A stretch of DNA of 64,000 nt from Manihot esculenta (GCF_001659605.2 NC_035167.2:5126513-5190512); one strand, 5' to 3'. Numbered from the stretch's first letter, positions 11,495 to 23,028 are shown. Numbers and translations: made by a program. The notes: generated by a model not told the origin, from the letters alone.

Positions 11495-13535
11495 TCTGGT
11501 TCTTGTTATATGCTCTTACAAAATTCATCTAAAATTCAGTGCTCTTACACATTCTAGAAACACAATTTATACAAAAACTGATTCTCAGGAAAAAAGGGAA
11601 AATAATGTTATTTGCATTGAATGAACAAATGATTAGCTTAGTAGCAAAACTACTTAAAATCAGAGAAATTAGAAATAAAAAAGCAGCACAACATGAGTCT
11701 GGGCATTGCATGTTGCATGATCGAAACAGAGGTCTTGAGCGAGAATCTAGATCCTGAAATACGCAGGCCTGCAAAAAGTCATTCGAAGAAGTGTGCAAAA
11801 CTCCCATCATTAAGCTTTCATTTCTGCTTCCCGCTCAGCAGGATTACTATGTACTGAGTTGTTTTCTGAACTGTGACAGATAGGAAACTTGTCCCGGTGA
11901 GTTTTTATTCCGGGATGTCAAGGGCACAATGCGCAGCTTAGTGAATCTCCATCATCTTTGCCACAGGTGTAAGTTATGAAGATAGTTGCTAGATGGAGGA
12001 TTTTCACACTAGTGATTTAGCATCTGTTTCAAGCCAGAATCATCATTAAATCACAGATTTGCTTTACAAGCAATAACTAGGGGGATTTCATATTACAAGT
12101 AGAGTCTTTATAACCTACTGAATCGCTTATTTGCGAAGACAGAAGAAAAGGAGAGCTCACGTTTTGTTTTTACTGCACAAATACTGCATATGGAATCTGA
12201 GTGAGAAGTTACTCCCTAAAAATTTCAAAAGTGTTTTTGAGAGGTACCTTTGCGCGAATCTTCTGGCAACAGACTCAAAGAAGTCATCCAATAAGTAGAA
12301 ATTCATCTATGGAAGGCCACACACATGAATAGCAGTTCTTTCAAGGCGAATTATGCCAAGCCAATCAAGGAATTGCTGCCATGGCATGTAGTTGTGTTTT
12401 CTTAAAGTGTTCGAGTAACTTCTGCACAAGGAATCAAATTAATCTTTAAATCCGTGAAATTAAAAAGGATGCAGAATTACAAAACTAATAATAAGAACAA
12501 TAATAATAAGATGGATAGAAGCATGACCAGCCAATGCATGATTTCGGCAAGCCTTTGCTTTGGTTCACCACTTCCCAATGTAGTAAGAATTTCAACAGCA
12601 TCCCAGAATTTCAATAGCATCCCAATGATAACTCATACTTAATGAGCCTTGATGGAGAAATGAAAGTCCAGTTAAAATTATTCAAAATGCATATCCACTC
12701 GCCAAGAACATATGCACCCAGAAATCTCCTTAAATAAATAAGGTTTTAACAAGGTGAATGCTTTGCTTTTTTCTTTTTTTTTGGGAAGAACTTCAAAGTA
12801 AACAAAGGTAAGACTATTGGGTTTCGATGTTTACCTTGTGTGGGAGAAATATAATGTTTACACAGAAATCACATTTTGTTTTCAGAATAAATGGATTTTT
12901 CCACCTCTGCATTTGACATTGAAAAAACTTGAATAAATACCAAATAATTAAGAAATGCTGCTGATTTAATTTACAAAGGAATGGTGCCTGTGAAGAGAAA
13001 TTGACATATGGCAATCACCTTCAGCACAATCAATTCTCATCCTAAGTTAGAAGACTAATCAAACTAATTGCAGCAATAACATCTTTTCCACGACGTCTAC
13101 TAACTTCTGCACATAGAGTCAAAATTAATCCGTTATATCCATGAAAAGAATGAAGGCAGAATTACATTAAAAAATGAATAAAAATGATGGTTAAAAGAAT
13201 GACCTGCCAATGCATTTAAAATCTCTTTGAATTTGTTTCCCACATCCCAATTTATTAGAATTTCAGGTGAGTAAAAAAGAAATAAATGATTCCTCTAGCT
13301 CGATGAGCCTGTACATGTGGGAAAAAAGTGTTAAAATATTATCATAAAGCAAATAAATTCTCAATTATAAAAAAAAAAAATAAAAGAAAAAAAAGGTACT
13401 CTGTATATTGATCTTGATTGTAAAGAAATAATGACAAAAGGATACTTACGAACTCAAAGGTAATACACTGCTCATTTTGGAAGAAACACATCCAACACTT
13501 CAAAACTTATCCTTCATTGATCTGTGTAAATAGAA
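11495..13535. other. Intergenic spacer, collinear with 33192-35210
   Basis: No convincing gene. The whole stretch aligns by eye with the spacer downstream of CNL-C and differs by scattered substitutions and small indels (for example an A-run near 13370 missing in the other copy). Short open frames (11539-11757, 12454-12642) contain no recognised domain. It is probably spacer plus the 3' UTR of the CNL gene. Confidence 0.6.
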
Positions 13536-14484
13536 TCATAGAGTGAAGATTTTCTCATGTAAGTTTAATTTGCAAATTGGACAGAAAAAGGACCAACTTA
13601 CCGAAGCTTCATCATCCAGTAGATAGCGGCCCTCTCTTTGAATTCTTTGGTCATCAACTTCAATATTTGGGATGTGAGAAATGAAAGCCCAATCCGCACC
13701 CTTTCTATTTCCACATGTTTCCTTCAATTGGGGACAGTCATTGATATTCAATTCTCGTAACGAGGTGAGGGAACGCATCTCTTGAGGCAGACACTTTATT
13801 GCCGGACAATACACAATGGTTAGATTTTGAAGACAAGTGAGATTCCGCAGTCCATCTGGAGGTAGAGATTCGAGCTCTTTAATGTCCATAATGCAAAGGT
13901 TCTTCAATTTAGAGAGAGGAGGAATGATTGAGGAAGAAGAAGAGATTGATGGTGTGAATATTTGGTGCACAAGTTGTGGGCTTGCGTGCAGCAATTCTAG
14001 TGAATCATCGAGAGATGGAAACTGAGGGATGGAGGTCAAATTAGGGCAGACCTCACAAGAGAAATATGAAAGACAAGGAAATTGGAGTAGCTCAAGAGCT
14101 GTCGAATCATCCCTCTTCTTCTGCCATCCTTTAAGCTTAGGACAAAGATATAGCTTGAGAGTCTTTAGGGATGGAAAGAATGATGTTGGTTGTCCCTCAA
14201 TCTCCATGTATTTTAAATCATCTACTCTCGAAATCTCTAGATATTGAAGAGAAGGGATTTGATCCATTGGTGGGAGATGCTGATATCTCTTGCAATCGCA
14301 TATAGAGAGATAGACAAGATTCGTGAGGGAAGAGAACCAACTTGGGAACCTGCTGCCTCCATAGCCAAGCACACGTAACTCTTTAAGATTGGGATGTGGT
14401 TGGAGATTTTGGAATGCCATTTCATCTCTATCAACATTTGAATGTTCCCAACTCTCCTCCCAACGTAATTCCAATGATTGAAGG
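13536..14484 (-). pseudogene. CNL-B, 3' half (C-terminal LRR region)
   Basis: Minus-strand open frame coding for the last ~312 residues of a CNL. It starts inside the LRR domain (LELRWEESWEHSNVDRDEM) and runs through several LRRs such as LKELRVLGYGG and LTCLQNLTIVYCPAIKCLP. It matches the C-terminal third of CNL-C closely. The similarity to CNL-C stops exactly at 14484, where the 26-bp terminal repeat of the inserted block begins. The 5' half of the same gene resumes at 23083. About 118 bp present in CNL-C (36166-36282) are missing from both halves. A GTAAGT donor follows the codons DDEAS at about 13601, so the native gene may have a 3' intron. Confidence 0.85.
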
Positions 14485-14510
14485 AAACTTAATAGTCAAC
14501 AGTACTCACT
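14485..14510 (-). repeat. 26-bp terminal repeat, left copy (inverted)
   Basis: Exact reverse complement of 15593-15618 and 23057-23082. It sits at the junction with the CNL-B LRR exon. Confidence 0.9.
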
Positions 14511-15385
14511 GTTCGTGTCAGCTTGCGATGTGTGTCAAAGGGTGAAGCTAGAGCACCAGAAGCCGGCGGGAATGCTTAACCCACTGCCGATTCCAGAGTG
14601 GAAATGGGAGAATATCGCTATGGACTTCATAGTGGGGTTACCGGCAACGTCCAACAGATTGGACTCCATATGGGTGATTGTGGACAGACTCACCAAATCT
14701 GCTCACTTCATCCCTGTCAGGAGTGGCTATTCTGTGGATAAGCTGGCGCAGGTGTATGTGGATGAGATTGTCAAGCTGCATGGGGTTCCTGTTTCTACAG
14801 TGTCTGATAGAGGGCCCCAGTTCACCTCCAGATTTTGGCGGAGTCTGCAGAGTGCTATGGGTACCAGATTGGATTTCAGTACTGCTTTCCATCCACAGAC
14901 TGACGGACAGTCAGAGAGGACCATCCAGACGATAGAGGACATGCTCAGAATGTGTGTGCTAGATTTTGGCGGTTCTTAGAGGCAGCATCTACCCTTGGTG
15001 GAGTTTGCCTACAATAACAGCTATCATGCTAGCATAGGGATGGCCACATATGAAGCTTTGTATGGGAAGAAGTGCAGATCTCCTATCTGCTGGGAAGAAG
15101 TGGGAGAAAGGACTCTTGCGGGTCCGGAGTTAGTAGAGCTTACCAGCAGGGTAGTGCCCATAATCAGAGAGAGGATCAAGACTGCTGCTAGCCGGCAGAA
15201 GAGTTATGCAGATATCCGCAGAAGACAGCTAGAGTTTCAGGAGGGGGATTTGGTTTTGCTCAAGGTGTCTCCTATGAAAGGGGTGGTTCGTTTTGGAAAG
15301 AAGGGTAAGTTAGCTCCACGGTATATCGGTCCTTTTGAGGTTCTCCAGAGGGTCGGAAATGTATCGTACAAGCTGGACTTGAGGT
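14511..15385 (+). pseudogene. Ty3/gypsy integrase fragment
   Basis: Plus-strand frame beginning inside the zinc-binding region (SACDVCQRVKLEHQKPAG). It continues through the integrase core with the acidic residues in MDFIVGLP, VSDRGPQFTS and TDGQSERTIQTIEDML (D, D and E), then the C-terminal region with GKLAPRYIGPFEVLQRVG. A single in-frame TAG at about 14978 interrupts an otherwise open frame. Reverse transcriptase, protease and LTRs are all missing. Both ends are cut at rearrangement junctions, so this was carried in as a fragment. Confidence 0.9.
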
Positions 15386-15614
15386 TCTAGATCACTGTGG
15401 TCTGTGGCTCGTATGCAACCCAAATTTCTAGTTGACACCTGCAGAGACTCAAAGAAGATAGAAAACAAATTAGAGTAATTCAAATTTAAGTTGATTTCTT
15501 TTGTTTTTTTAATTAATCCTTTGCCTGAGATCTTTCATCCGATTGACTAAGAATTATCGGCAAAACCAACGAGAATGATAAAAAAGGCCTTCAGTGAGTA
15601 CTGTTGACTATTAA
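15386..15614. repeat. 229-bp exact duplicate of 22822-23050
   Basis: Every base read here matches 22822-23050, which is the 5' flank of the chimeric UPL5-MEKK gene. It runs from the TCTAGATCACTG junction with the gypsy fragment into the internal copy of the 26-bp repeat (15593-15618). The adjoining HECT exon is clearly diverged from its counterpart, so this block was copied separately and recently. Confidence 0.9.
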
Positions 15615-15618
15615 GTTT
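15593..15618 (+). repeat. 26-bp repeat, internal copy
   Basis: Same orientation and sequence as the right end at 23057-23082, and the perfect inverse of 14485-14510. With the left end it bounds a 1134-bp sub-block. It abuts the end of the HECT exon fragment exactly where that exon would be spliced. Confidence 0.9.
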
Positions 15619-16035
15619 CAGAAATTGGGAACATTGTTGCCTTGATTCACTTGTGTTCTCTCAGAAGAATTAAATCCAAGATGTAAATTCCCCTTCAGTA
15701 CTAAGTTAAGATCTTCCACTTCCATTCCCTTGTAAGTTAGGAGTTTGACAATTGATTTTCCAAAAACACTATCAAAACCTTTTCTGAAAAAGGATATTCC
15801 TTCAGAAATAGAGTTGAGGAAGTCATCCAGAATTTCATTATTCTTGGCATTCTTATTGTAAAAGGATCGATATGCATCTCTTACATCTTCTATAGAAATA
15901 TCCTTTCCAGCCAGTTGCAAAAGAAACACACGATGAAAGGCAACACCTACTTGCACTTCATGCATCAATGCCAATGCAATCACCTTACCAGAAAATTCAA
16001 AACAGTCGTAATGCAAGGGTTCCAACTTCAATTCT
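15619..16035 (-). pseudogene. Decayed HECT exon (UPL5-like), paralogue of the exon at 20151-20581
   Basis: The minus strand encodes LKLEPLHYDCFEFSGKVIAL and continues with VGVAFHRVFLLQLAGKDISI, the N-lobe of a UPL5-type HECT domain. A TATGCAG acceptor precedes it. It is clearly diverged from the exon in the chimeric gene. Instead of the GTACGC donor, the exon end (TTTCTGAA) runs straight into the 26-bp repeat. The flanking intron (16036-16200) resembles the chimera's first intron. No first exon is present, so it cannot make a full protein. Confidence 0.8.
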
Positions 16036-16242
16036 GCATATATAATGAATTAAAAAATAATGGATCGTTACTCTATAATTTCTCTTTTCTACTCCTTCCT
16101 TCTTATATTCTTTAACATATAAACATATCTATATTAGGCATATATCAATCATTTCTCAAGAAAAGAGAAAATCAGGTAAAGTAATATATTATTATGGATG
16201 CCACTGACAACAAATTAAGATCAAATTAAAAAGGTAGGATAG

Positions 16243-16325
16243 TGCCTGCAAGTTGATCCAAATGAGCGTCCAACTGCTTATGAGCTTTTGGATCATCCAT
16301 TTGTGAAGGATAGTGGCTTTTAGCA
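16243..16325 (+). pseudogene. MEKK1-like kinase, last ~26 codons
   Basis: The plus strand reads CLQVDPNERPTAYELLDHPF, then VKDSGF and a TAG stop. This matches the end of the kinase exon of the chimeric gene (CLQVDPKKRPTASQLLNHLF) with several substitutions. It lies on the strand opposite to the HECT fragment beside it, so an inversion separates them. Too short to function. Confidence 0.75.
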
Positions 16326-16460
16326 TCTTTTTTCAAATTTAGTGAACTCCCTGAAGTTTCTTCTTTAGCCTTAATTGTGTGAACATACACCTCTCATATT
16401 GCTTTCTAAGAGAAAAAGAAAGTCTAGTTAGGTCGTTTATGAACTTGCAATGAGTCAAAA

Positions 16461-17794
16461 TCATTTTGTAACATCATATTTTAAGTTTGGTACGTGTATG
16501 CTGTGTTTTGAGTTGTAGCTGTTGATTCTCCTATGCTGCGTTTGTAAAAGACCGTTAGTCCTCAATTTTGTTTGTAATGAGTTTTTTCGTTCTCTCGCCT
16601 CAAATACACGACACATCGGACTTAACCGCTCATTTATCCAATGTGAATTATCTTCAATTATATATACTGTTTTTGGATTAAAATGATGAAAAGCAGTCAT
16701 GAATCTATGCAAACGACTGTATGATTCATATTTATCCCTCACTTCGACTTGTAGGGTAGCAATTTTTATATATGGCTCCTGTTCAATTAATGCAAATATA
16801 AATGAACAAATAAAATTTTCATCCAATTGGTTATGGTTTTTTGTCAACTGAGAATTTGTGCATGTGTGCAACTCACTGTATCTCGTAATTTTCCATATAT
16901 CCTCCCCTTCTTTTTTGGATGTTTGAAGCCTCCATGCACACCCACTTTCTTTGTCTTTACACTTTATAGAATAAGTCTTCTCTCTTGTTGCATGATAACA
17001 AAATTGATGATGATATTTTTTTGCAGCCGCAGCCACTGCATCTCTTGAAAAAATATCATCCAAACTGAAAATTCTTTAGAAGGATCCCAAAAGGAACGAC
17101 CTTCTGGCCTATCATAAGGATCCACTCTCAGCAAATCGAAGTCTATTTCTGCGTATGGGGGATGATGAACAACAGACACAATAGGATTAGGAAATTGTGT
17201 GTTGTAATATCGAGACTCACTCCCACTATCTTCCTGACCATTATCATCCTCATCATCCTCAGAAGACATCCATGAATCATCGTCATCGTCATCCTCGTTG
17301 TCATTCTCTACTGCATCAGATAAATTAATTGATGGCCCTGTAAGACTTTTAGATAAACCATAATCATCAACTACATTTTGCTCTTCACATGAATCATCAT
17401 TTGATTCCACAGCAGTTTCAGATTGACCAATATCAGCATCCTCATTTGTAGTATCAACACAACGAAGTATCTTAACATATATTTCTATACCAAGTATACC
17501 ACCAATTTGATACAAGTAATTAAACATACTAGATACATCATCTTCACCCCATATCTCCATACATTAAATTTTAAGGATCCATCCACAATTGTAGACTTTC
17601 TAAAACTAATTGTCTATAAATTCATTATTCTCGGATAATCCAATTGCACAAGCAATTTTACCGACCAATTGATTAAAACTTATCTGTATACCCATTGGAA
17701 TAATCTTTGAAAAACCTCCATCATAATCGTAACCATTACAACTATTTATAATATTATCATCCCAATGAATATTAGTATATACAGGAACTGTCAT
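16461..17794 (-). pseudogene. MULE (Mutator-like) transposase, N-terminal half, degenerate
   Basis: Three minus-strand pieces in different frames. 17606-17794 is the extreme N-terminal domain (ISFNQLVGKIACAIGL). 16964-17560 has DDVSSMFNYLYQIGGILGIEI, an acidic linker and DPYDRPEGRSFWDPSKEF. 16461-17063 has the MuDR DNA-binding domain with CxxxxxGCxWRL spacing (IKCKDKESGCAWRL) and the H-C pattern at ELHTC, then RLHRFMTAFHHFNPKTV. The catalytic DDE domain and SWIM zinc finger are absent. Frameshifts and the 3' truncation make it non-functional. Host FAR1-type genes share ancestry, but the N-terminal pieces favour a MULE. Confidence 0.8.
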
Positions 17795-17934
17795 TTCTCT
17801 GATAAAAAAAAATAGAATAATAAATAATTTGATCTCAATTTACTATATACATAAAAAAAATAAAAATTTAGAATATAAAATATTTAAAACTTACCTGCGT
17901 TTCTCTTTTTGTAGTCGAATCGATAAGAGTAGAT

Positions 17935-18125
17935 ATAATAATTTTGTGAAATTTGTAGAGGAGAATAAATAGTTTATAGAACGCAATTTGTTGAGATATA
18001 ATGCAGATTTTGAGTAATTTATAGAGTAGTGGGTGAGATAATTTATAGAGAGATCGGAAAGGGGCGAGCTAAAGTGATTTATAGAGTGGTGAGTGGGATC
18101 ATTTATAGAGAGGTGTGGGAGTAGT
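17935..18125. repeat. Short tandem repeats (AATTTATAGAG type)
   Basis: Five or so loosely spaced copies of a unit containing TTTATAGAG(A/T)GGTG, about 35-45 bp apart, between the MULE coding region and the palindrome array. Probably non-coding MULE end sequence. Confidence 0.5.
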
Positions 18126-18132
18126 AGCCGTT

Positions 18133-18570
18133 GGCTAGTTCGGCAGTGATGGTGCCGAACTAGCCGTTGCCGAACTTATTGCTCCGTACATGTAGACAAA
18201 GAAGCCACGGACTGCACAGGAGGAATTAATTGTACAAGAATTTGTTCCACACCATCACTGCCGAACAAATTTCTGTGCAATGAACCTGCATGCATGCAGA
18301 GCCGTGCATGCATGTGCCCTGCAGGCACTGCATACACGGCTCTGCATGCATGCAGGTGCATGCATGCACGGTCCTGCAGGTTCAGCTCTTCGGCACTATA
18401 AGTGCCGAAGAGTTTTCTTCTTGTGCGTGTTCGGCACCTTGTGTGCCGAACACGTCATGCTGGCAGCCACGGGAGCAGATTACACTGCTCCGTGGCACGG
18501 ATCAGCTTGTTCGACACCATGAGTGTCGAACAAGCTGAAAAACATCATGTTCGATACCTATAGTGTCGAA
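18133..18570. repeat. Array of palindromes (at least five perfect hairpins)
   Basis: Inverted-repeat stems with short loops: 18133-18145/18153-18165 (13 bp), 18285-18306/18335-18356 (22 bp, with its own small inner hairpin GTGCC/GGCAC), 18386-18397/18401-18412 (12 bp, 3-nt loop), 18426-18437/18443-18454 (12 bp), 18466-18478/18485-18496 (one-base bulge), 18502-18517/18523-18538 (16 bp). A last imperfect one lies near 18549-18570. Several stems share the core TTCGGCAC/GTGCCGAA or its variant TTCGACAC/GTGTCGAA. It lies between the MULE pseudogene and the chimeric gene's 3' end. It may be MULE subterminal DNA or a series of small foldback insertions. Confidence 0.85.
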
Positions 18571-18993
18571 TAATAGGAAGTTTGTACAGCCATATCTTTT
18601 AGTGTACCATAGACACAAAGTGAGCAATTTGAACAATTTTAGAATTTCAATTCAAATGTGTATATATTTTCTTGTTTTATTTCTTCCAAAAATCTGCAAA
18701 TGATGTTTTATTGTTCTTTTTCTAAACAAATCATGTGACCATATTGTAATAATTTTGTTCATTTAATTTGTACAACACAGAAACAATCTTTTACAAACAC
18801 AGCACAGAAGAATGAAGCACAACATACACCAACCTTAAAACATGATGTTACAAAATGAGCGATTCACTGCAAGTTCATGAATAAATCTGCTACCTTTTTT
18901 TTTTTTTTCTGAAGGAAGTAAACGTGAACAAAAGCTCATAAAACATTGAACATTTGTTCACACCATTCAAGCTGAAAAGAAATTTGAGAAATG
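18571..18993. other. 3' flank of the chimeric gene
   Basis: AT-rich sequence with no coding signal; presumably holds the 3' UTR of the kinase exon, which lies on the minus strand above it. Confidence 0.5.
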
Positions 18994-21900
18994 CTAACAG
19001 CCAGAATCCTTCACAAACAGATGATTCAAAAGCTGAGAAGCAGTAGGACGCTTTTTTGGATCAACTTGCAGGCACTTCATGATAAAATCTCGCGCATTCT
19101 CTGACAGAGAATAATTAGGAAGATGATTTCGAAGTGTCCCTTTTTCAACCTCCAATTCTAGATTTGCATCCCAATCATTCACATGAGAGTATGGATAATT
19201 CCCAGTTAACATCTCCAAGACAGTGCAGCCAAGGCTCCAAATATCAGCTTCAACTCCATACTCTTTGTCCTTTTTCATAACCTCTGGAGCTATCCAGTCT
19301 ATTGTCCCATGGCGAGACTTCAAAAGAGGAACTAATTCTGTCACTTTTGCCAATCCAAAATCTGTAATTTTCACGCATCCTTTCTCATCCACTAATATAT
19401 TTGCACATTTGATGTCTCTGTGAACTACCTTTCGCTCATGGAGATACTTCAAACCTTCTAGTATCTGGTTGGTGTAGTAGGAGACTTGGGAGTCTTTCAA
19501 TTTAAAACTTTTATATACTTGTCGGAGGGAACCTGTGCTTACAAGCTCAAGAAAAATATAGACCCCTGACTTATCCTCCTCAGTACCATAGTATTTGACT
19601 ATATTTGGATGACGTAATTGACACAATAAATTAACTTCTTGCTGAATTCTGTCAATTTCTTGCTTAATTTTGTCTTTGATTCGTATTTTCTTTACCGCGA
19701 AAAAGAAACCACCATCTGCATATCCCTTGTACACGTTTCCAGAAATCCCTCCTCCCAGAGTCTTCTTACGGTCCATTCGCCACTCTGACTTGTTAATATT
19801 AAGTCCTTGTCTATTAATCTGCAAGTTATTCAATATATTTTCAACATTAAAAATTAATAGAATTGCAGTAGTACTCCTGGTTATGCTAATAAATCTCACA
19901 AGATTTCTTCTAAAATATTTGCAATACCTGCAGTAAAATCGTGAAATTGCTAAAAGGTCATAGAAAAAAAGTCCAGGAACCTACATGATTGCTTTAGAAA
20001 GACGACAAAACAAGCAATTTATTAACAAAGAAGATTTCAGCAACTCATGTATTGTATTTGAAATTAGTCTTCGTAGCTGGATAAGTACTGAAAACATATA
20101 GGAAACAACAGTTATGTTATGATAACACTGAAATTTTTGTAAGCGCGTACCTTCAGGAACTGAGACATCAGAGGATCACTCGCATGTGTTATCTCTCCAG
20201 AAATAAATTCAAGATTTAATTTTCCCTTTAGCACCAGGTTAAGATCTTCAAGTTCTATGCCCTTGAAAGATAGCAGTTGGACGATTGATTTTCCAAAAAC
20301 ACTATCAAAGCCTTTTCTGAAAAAGGATATTTGTTCAGAGATAGAGTTGACTAAGTCATTCCGAATTTGATCATCATCAAGAAAACATTCCTTGGCCTTC
20401 TTATTGTAAAAAGAAGGATATGCATCTTTTACATCTCCTATAGAAATATCCTTTTCCGCCAGTTGAAAAAGAAACATACGGTGAAAGGCAACACCTATTT
20501 GTAGTTCATGCATCACTGCCAATGCAATCACCTTGCCAGAAAATTCAAAACAGTCGAAGTGCAATGGTTCCAGCTTCAGTTCTGCATATATAACATATGA
20601 CCAAAAACGGAAAAAGAAAAACTATACTTAAAACGGGATATTAATAAATTTAAGATAAAAAGGATTTTTATGGCATATTTCTCGTATTAAATGTATTTTT
20701 ATTGGTTTACATTATGATTAAATTTAAAAAATTTGCAGTTTTTTTTAATATGGAAAAAATGTAAAATCTAGAAAAAAAAATAATCGGAATTAGTAGTCTT
20801 AGAATCTATTTGTACAAAAATAAAAGATAGATTTAATTTTTCGAGTGATCTGATCATGCGGGGTAGTACAAGAATATTCACCTGTTGTCCATCGACTACG
20901 CCCTTCAGCCTGATCTTAGGCCTTGACTCACTTTTCGTGGACGAACCTTGCGGAGGAACCCTTATATCACATGTTTCGTGAATTTACATATAATTTAGGT
21001 AAAAGTCAGAGATGACAACTTATTAGTAAAACTTTTTATTGTACATATTAATAAATATAAATAATCTTTTTATTATGCATTTTGCGTCGAATGTGTACGG
21101 TCAATTTATGCCATCATCTATTAACTATCTGTCATACCCTAAATACTTTCATATCTTATTGTTTTAATACCTAATCGTATTGTCTCACATGTACATAGCT
21201 AGCCGAAAGGAATGAGAAGAAAAACTTAAAAATCTTATGCCAAGTCCAATATTGTATGCTACATGTCGTAAATTAATTATATGATGAAGTTGTGACATAA
21301 GGGTTATATCAATCATTTATCAAGGGGAAAAAAAAAATAGGAGAAGCAATAATTACGGATGCTATTCATAGGATCTTACCAGGATTAGGGTAGAACTTCG
21401 TAGGATCATTTGGGCACGCCAAGAAAAGCAGATTTTGCGGTTTGAATATAACTTGGCATAACTTGTATAACCAATCCTGCAACTTTTTAGGACTGGTGAG
21501 CTTCTTATTTTTCAATGCTTCAAACATCTCTTCGTCCAGAAATCTAGACCAGTGAATGAGTGGCTTGTAGAACTCTGCATCAAGTAATTTTTCCTCGGGG
21601 ATCATCATCATGGTGACTAAGTGCATCCTGGATTCAGAATCAATCACATCATTGTGCTCAAGCAGCCAGTGATAATCATCTTCTCTAGTAGTTGTTTCAA
21701 GTATCAGTCGTAATGAACTCTGCTGCCTCTTCAATAAAAGCCGAAACTGCTCCCTTTCACTCTCCCATAGTTGAGAAATGCTATTCAATTCTTTCAAAAT
21801 GTCCAGATATAAATGCGAAACAGAACACAAACAACCACTTGTTTCGAATAGTTCTGCTGTTAATAGTAAACCATGAAGATGACCCTCCATGTCTGTAGAC

Positions 21901-22817
21901 AGGTGATTGAATGCTTCTTTAGTTGGGACTGAAAACCATGTCAATGTTTCTTCATCGTCACCGTCTATATAGCCAATTGCATTGCGCACTACACATGAAA
22001 ATGCCTGAAATTCACCAAAAAGAAATTTCAATGAATCAATGTGTGAACTTGGATTTGATACGCGGATCTGAACCAAACCCTTGCATAATGTGCTTGTCAT
22101 CTCATAAAGGAAAGAACAAATTGTCAGCACTGTTTCTGGCTCCTCAAAGAGTTTGATCTTAAATCTACTTCTTTCCACCAACTGTTTGAGAGAAGTCCGA
22201 CATGACTGATACAGAGGATCTTCATTAGTTACTTGATGTCGAAGTAATTTACAGAATTCTAAAGCCAATAGTCTACATTCTGGAAGAAAATCATCTGGAC
22301 GATTCAATAAATAATGCATGGAAGACAATATCAAAGCTCTAGCATAGGCTTTCTGTTGTTTAATTCTTGACCTGTAAAACATAACCAAAGTCGCAGGGAC
22401 AGAATACGCAATCAGAAGAAGCTCTGATTGCTCGTTTCTTTCAGGTGCCAACAGTGCAAACATCTTATGCGCTAGTGGACAGTAATCTATCCGCGAGACA
22501 GATTTCTCTCGGTACATTCGACAAATGGTCGAACTGATTTGGTGGATCATTTGAAAAAGTTCCGATTCGCCGTCGAGTTCAACCACCAATTTGAGCCAAG
22601 CTTTGTTTTGAATTGAGCAGTCTTCAAGCGTCTTATTCCACTCTAGCTTCTCACCTTTGTAATATAATTTCTGTTGCGTAACTGGAATTTTGGAGATCAC
22701 CAGGATTTTCTGCTGGATAAATTGTACTTCAAAATTGGATTTCACAAGAATTTTTATAGGTTTACGTTTCGGCATTCTGACAAATAAATGAAAGGAATTG
22801 GATTCACTATTCGCCAT
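18994..22817 (-). CDS. Chimeric UPL5-type ubiquitin/HECT N-terminus fused to a MEKK1-type kinase domain
   Basis: Predicted three-exon gene on the minus strand: 22817-21380, 20581-20151 and 19818-18994, giving about 897 residues. Exon 1 starts MANSESN, with a ubiquitin-like domain at about residues 9-80 (QQKLYYKGEKLEW), a helical middle region and the start of the HECT domain (CPNDPTKFYPNP). The G|GTAAG donor and TATGCAG acceptor restore the frame to NPELKLEPLHFDCFEF, as in UPL5 proteins. Exon 2 ends MSQFLK|GTACGC in phase 0, and the TTGCAG acceptor of exon 3 opens in phase 0. Exon 3 is a MAP3K domain: GGGISG loop, FAVKK lysine, HRDIKCAN, DFG, IAPE. The HECT C-lobe and its catalytic cysteine are missing, so ligase activity is not expected; kinase motifs are intact. 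Two adjacent genes are the main alternative, but the kinase exon has no obvious promoter or start of its own (an ATG exists at 19899). Confidence 0.7.
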
Positions 22818-23028
22818 CAGCTCTAGATCACTGTGGTCTGTGGCTCGTATGCAACCCAAATTTCTAGTTGACACCTGCAGAGACTCAAAGAAGATAGAAA
22901 ACAAATTAGAGTAATTCAAATTTAAGTTGATTTCTTTTGTTTTTTTAATTAATCCTTTGCCTGAGATCTTTCATCCGATTGACTAAGAATTATCGGCAAA
23001 ACCAACGAGAATGATAAAAAAGGCCTTC

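Noticed and set aside
16461..17560. A host FAR1/FHY3-type transcription factor.
   Set aside because: The N-terminal pieces and the frameshifts fit a decayed MULE transposase better; no complete FAR1 domain set is present.
18176..18538. Short Cys/His-rich frames (HACRAVHACAL type) on both strands.
   Set aside because: They are translations of the palindromic TGCATGCA-type DNA and mirror each other on the two strands.
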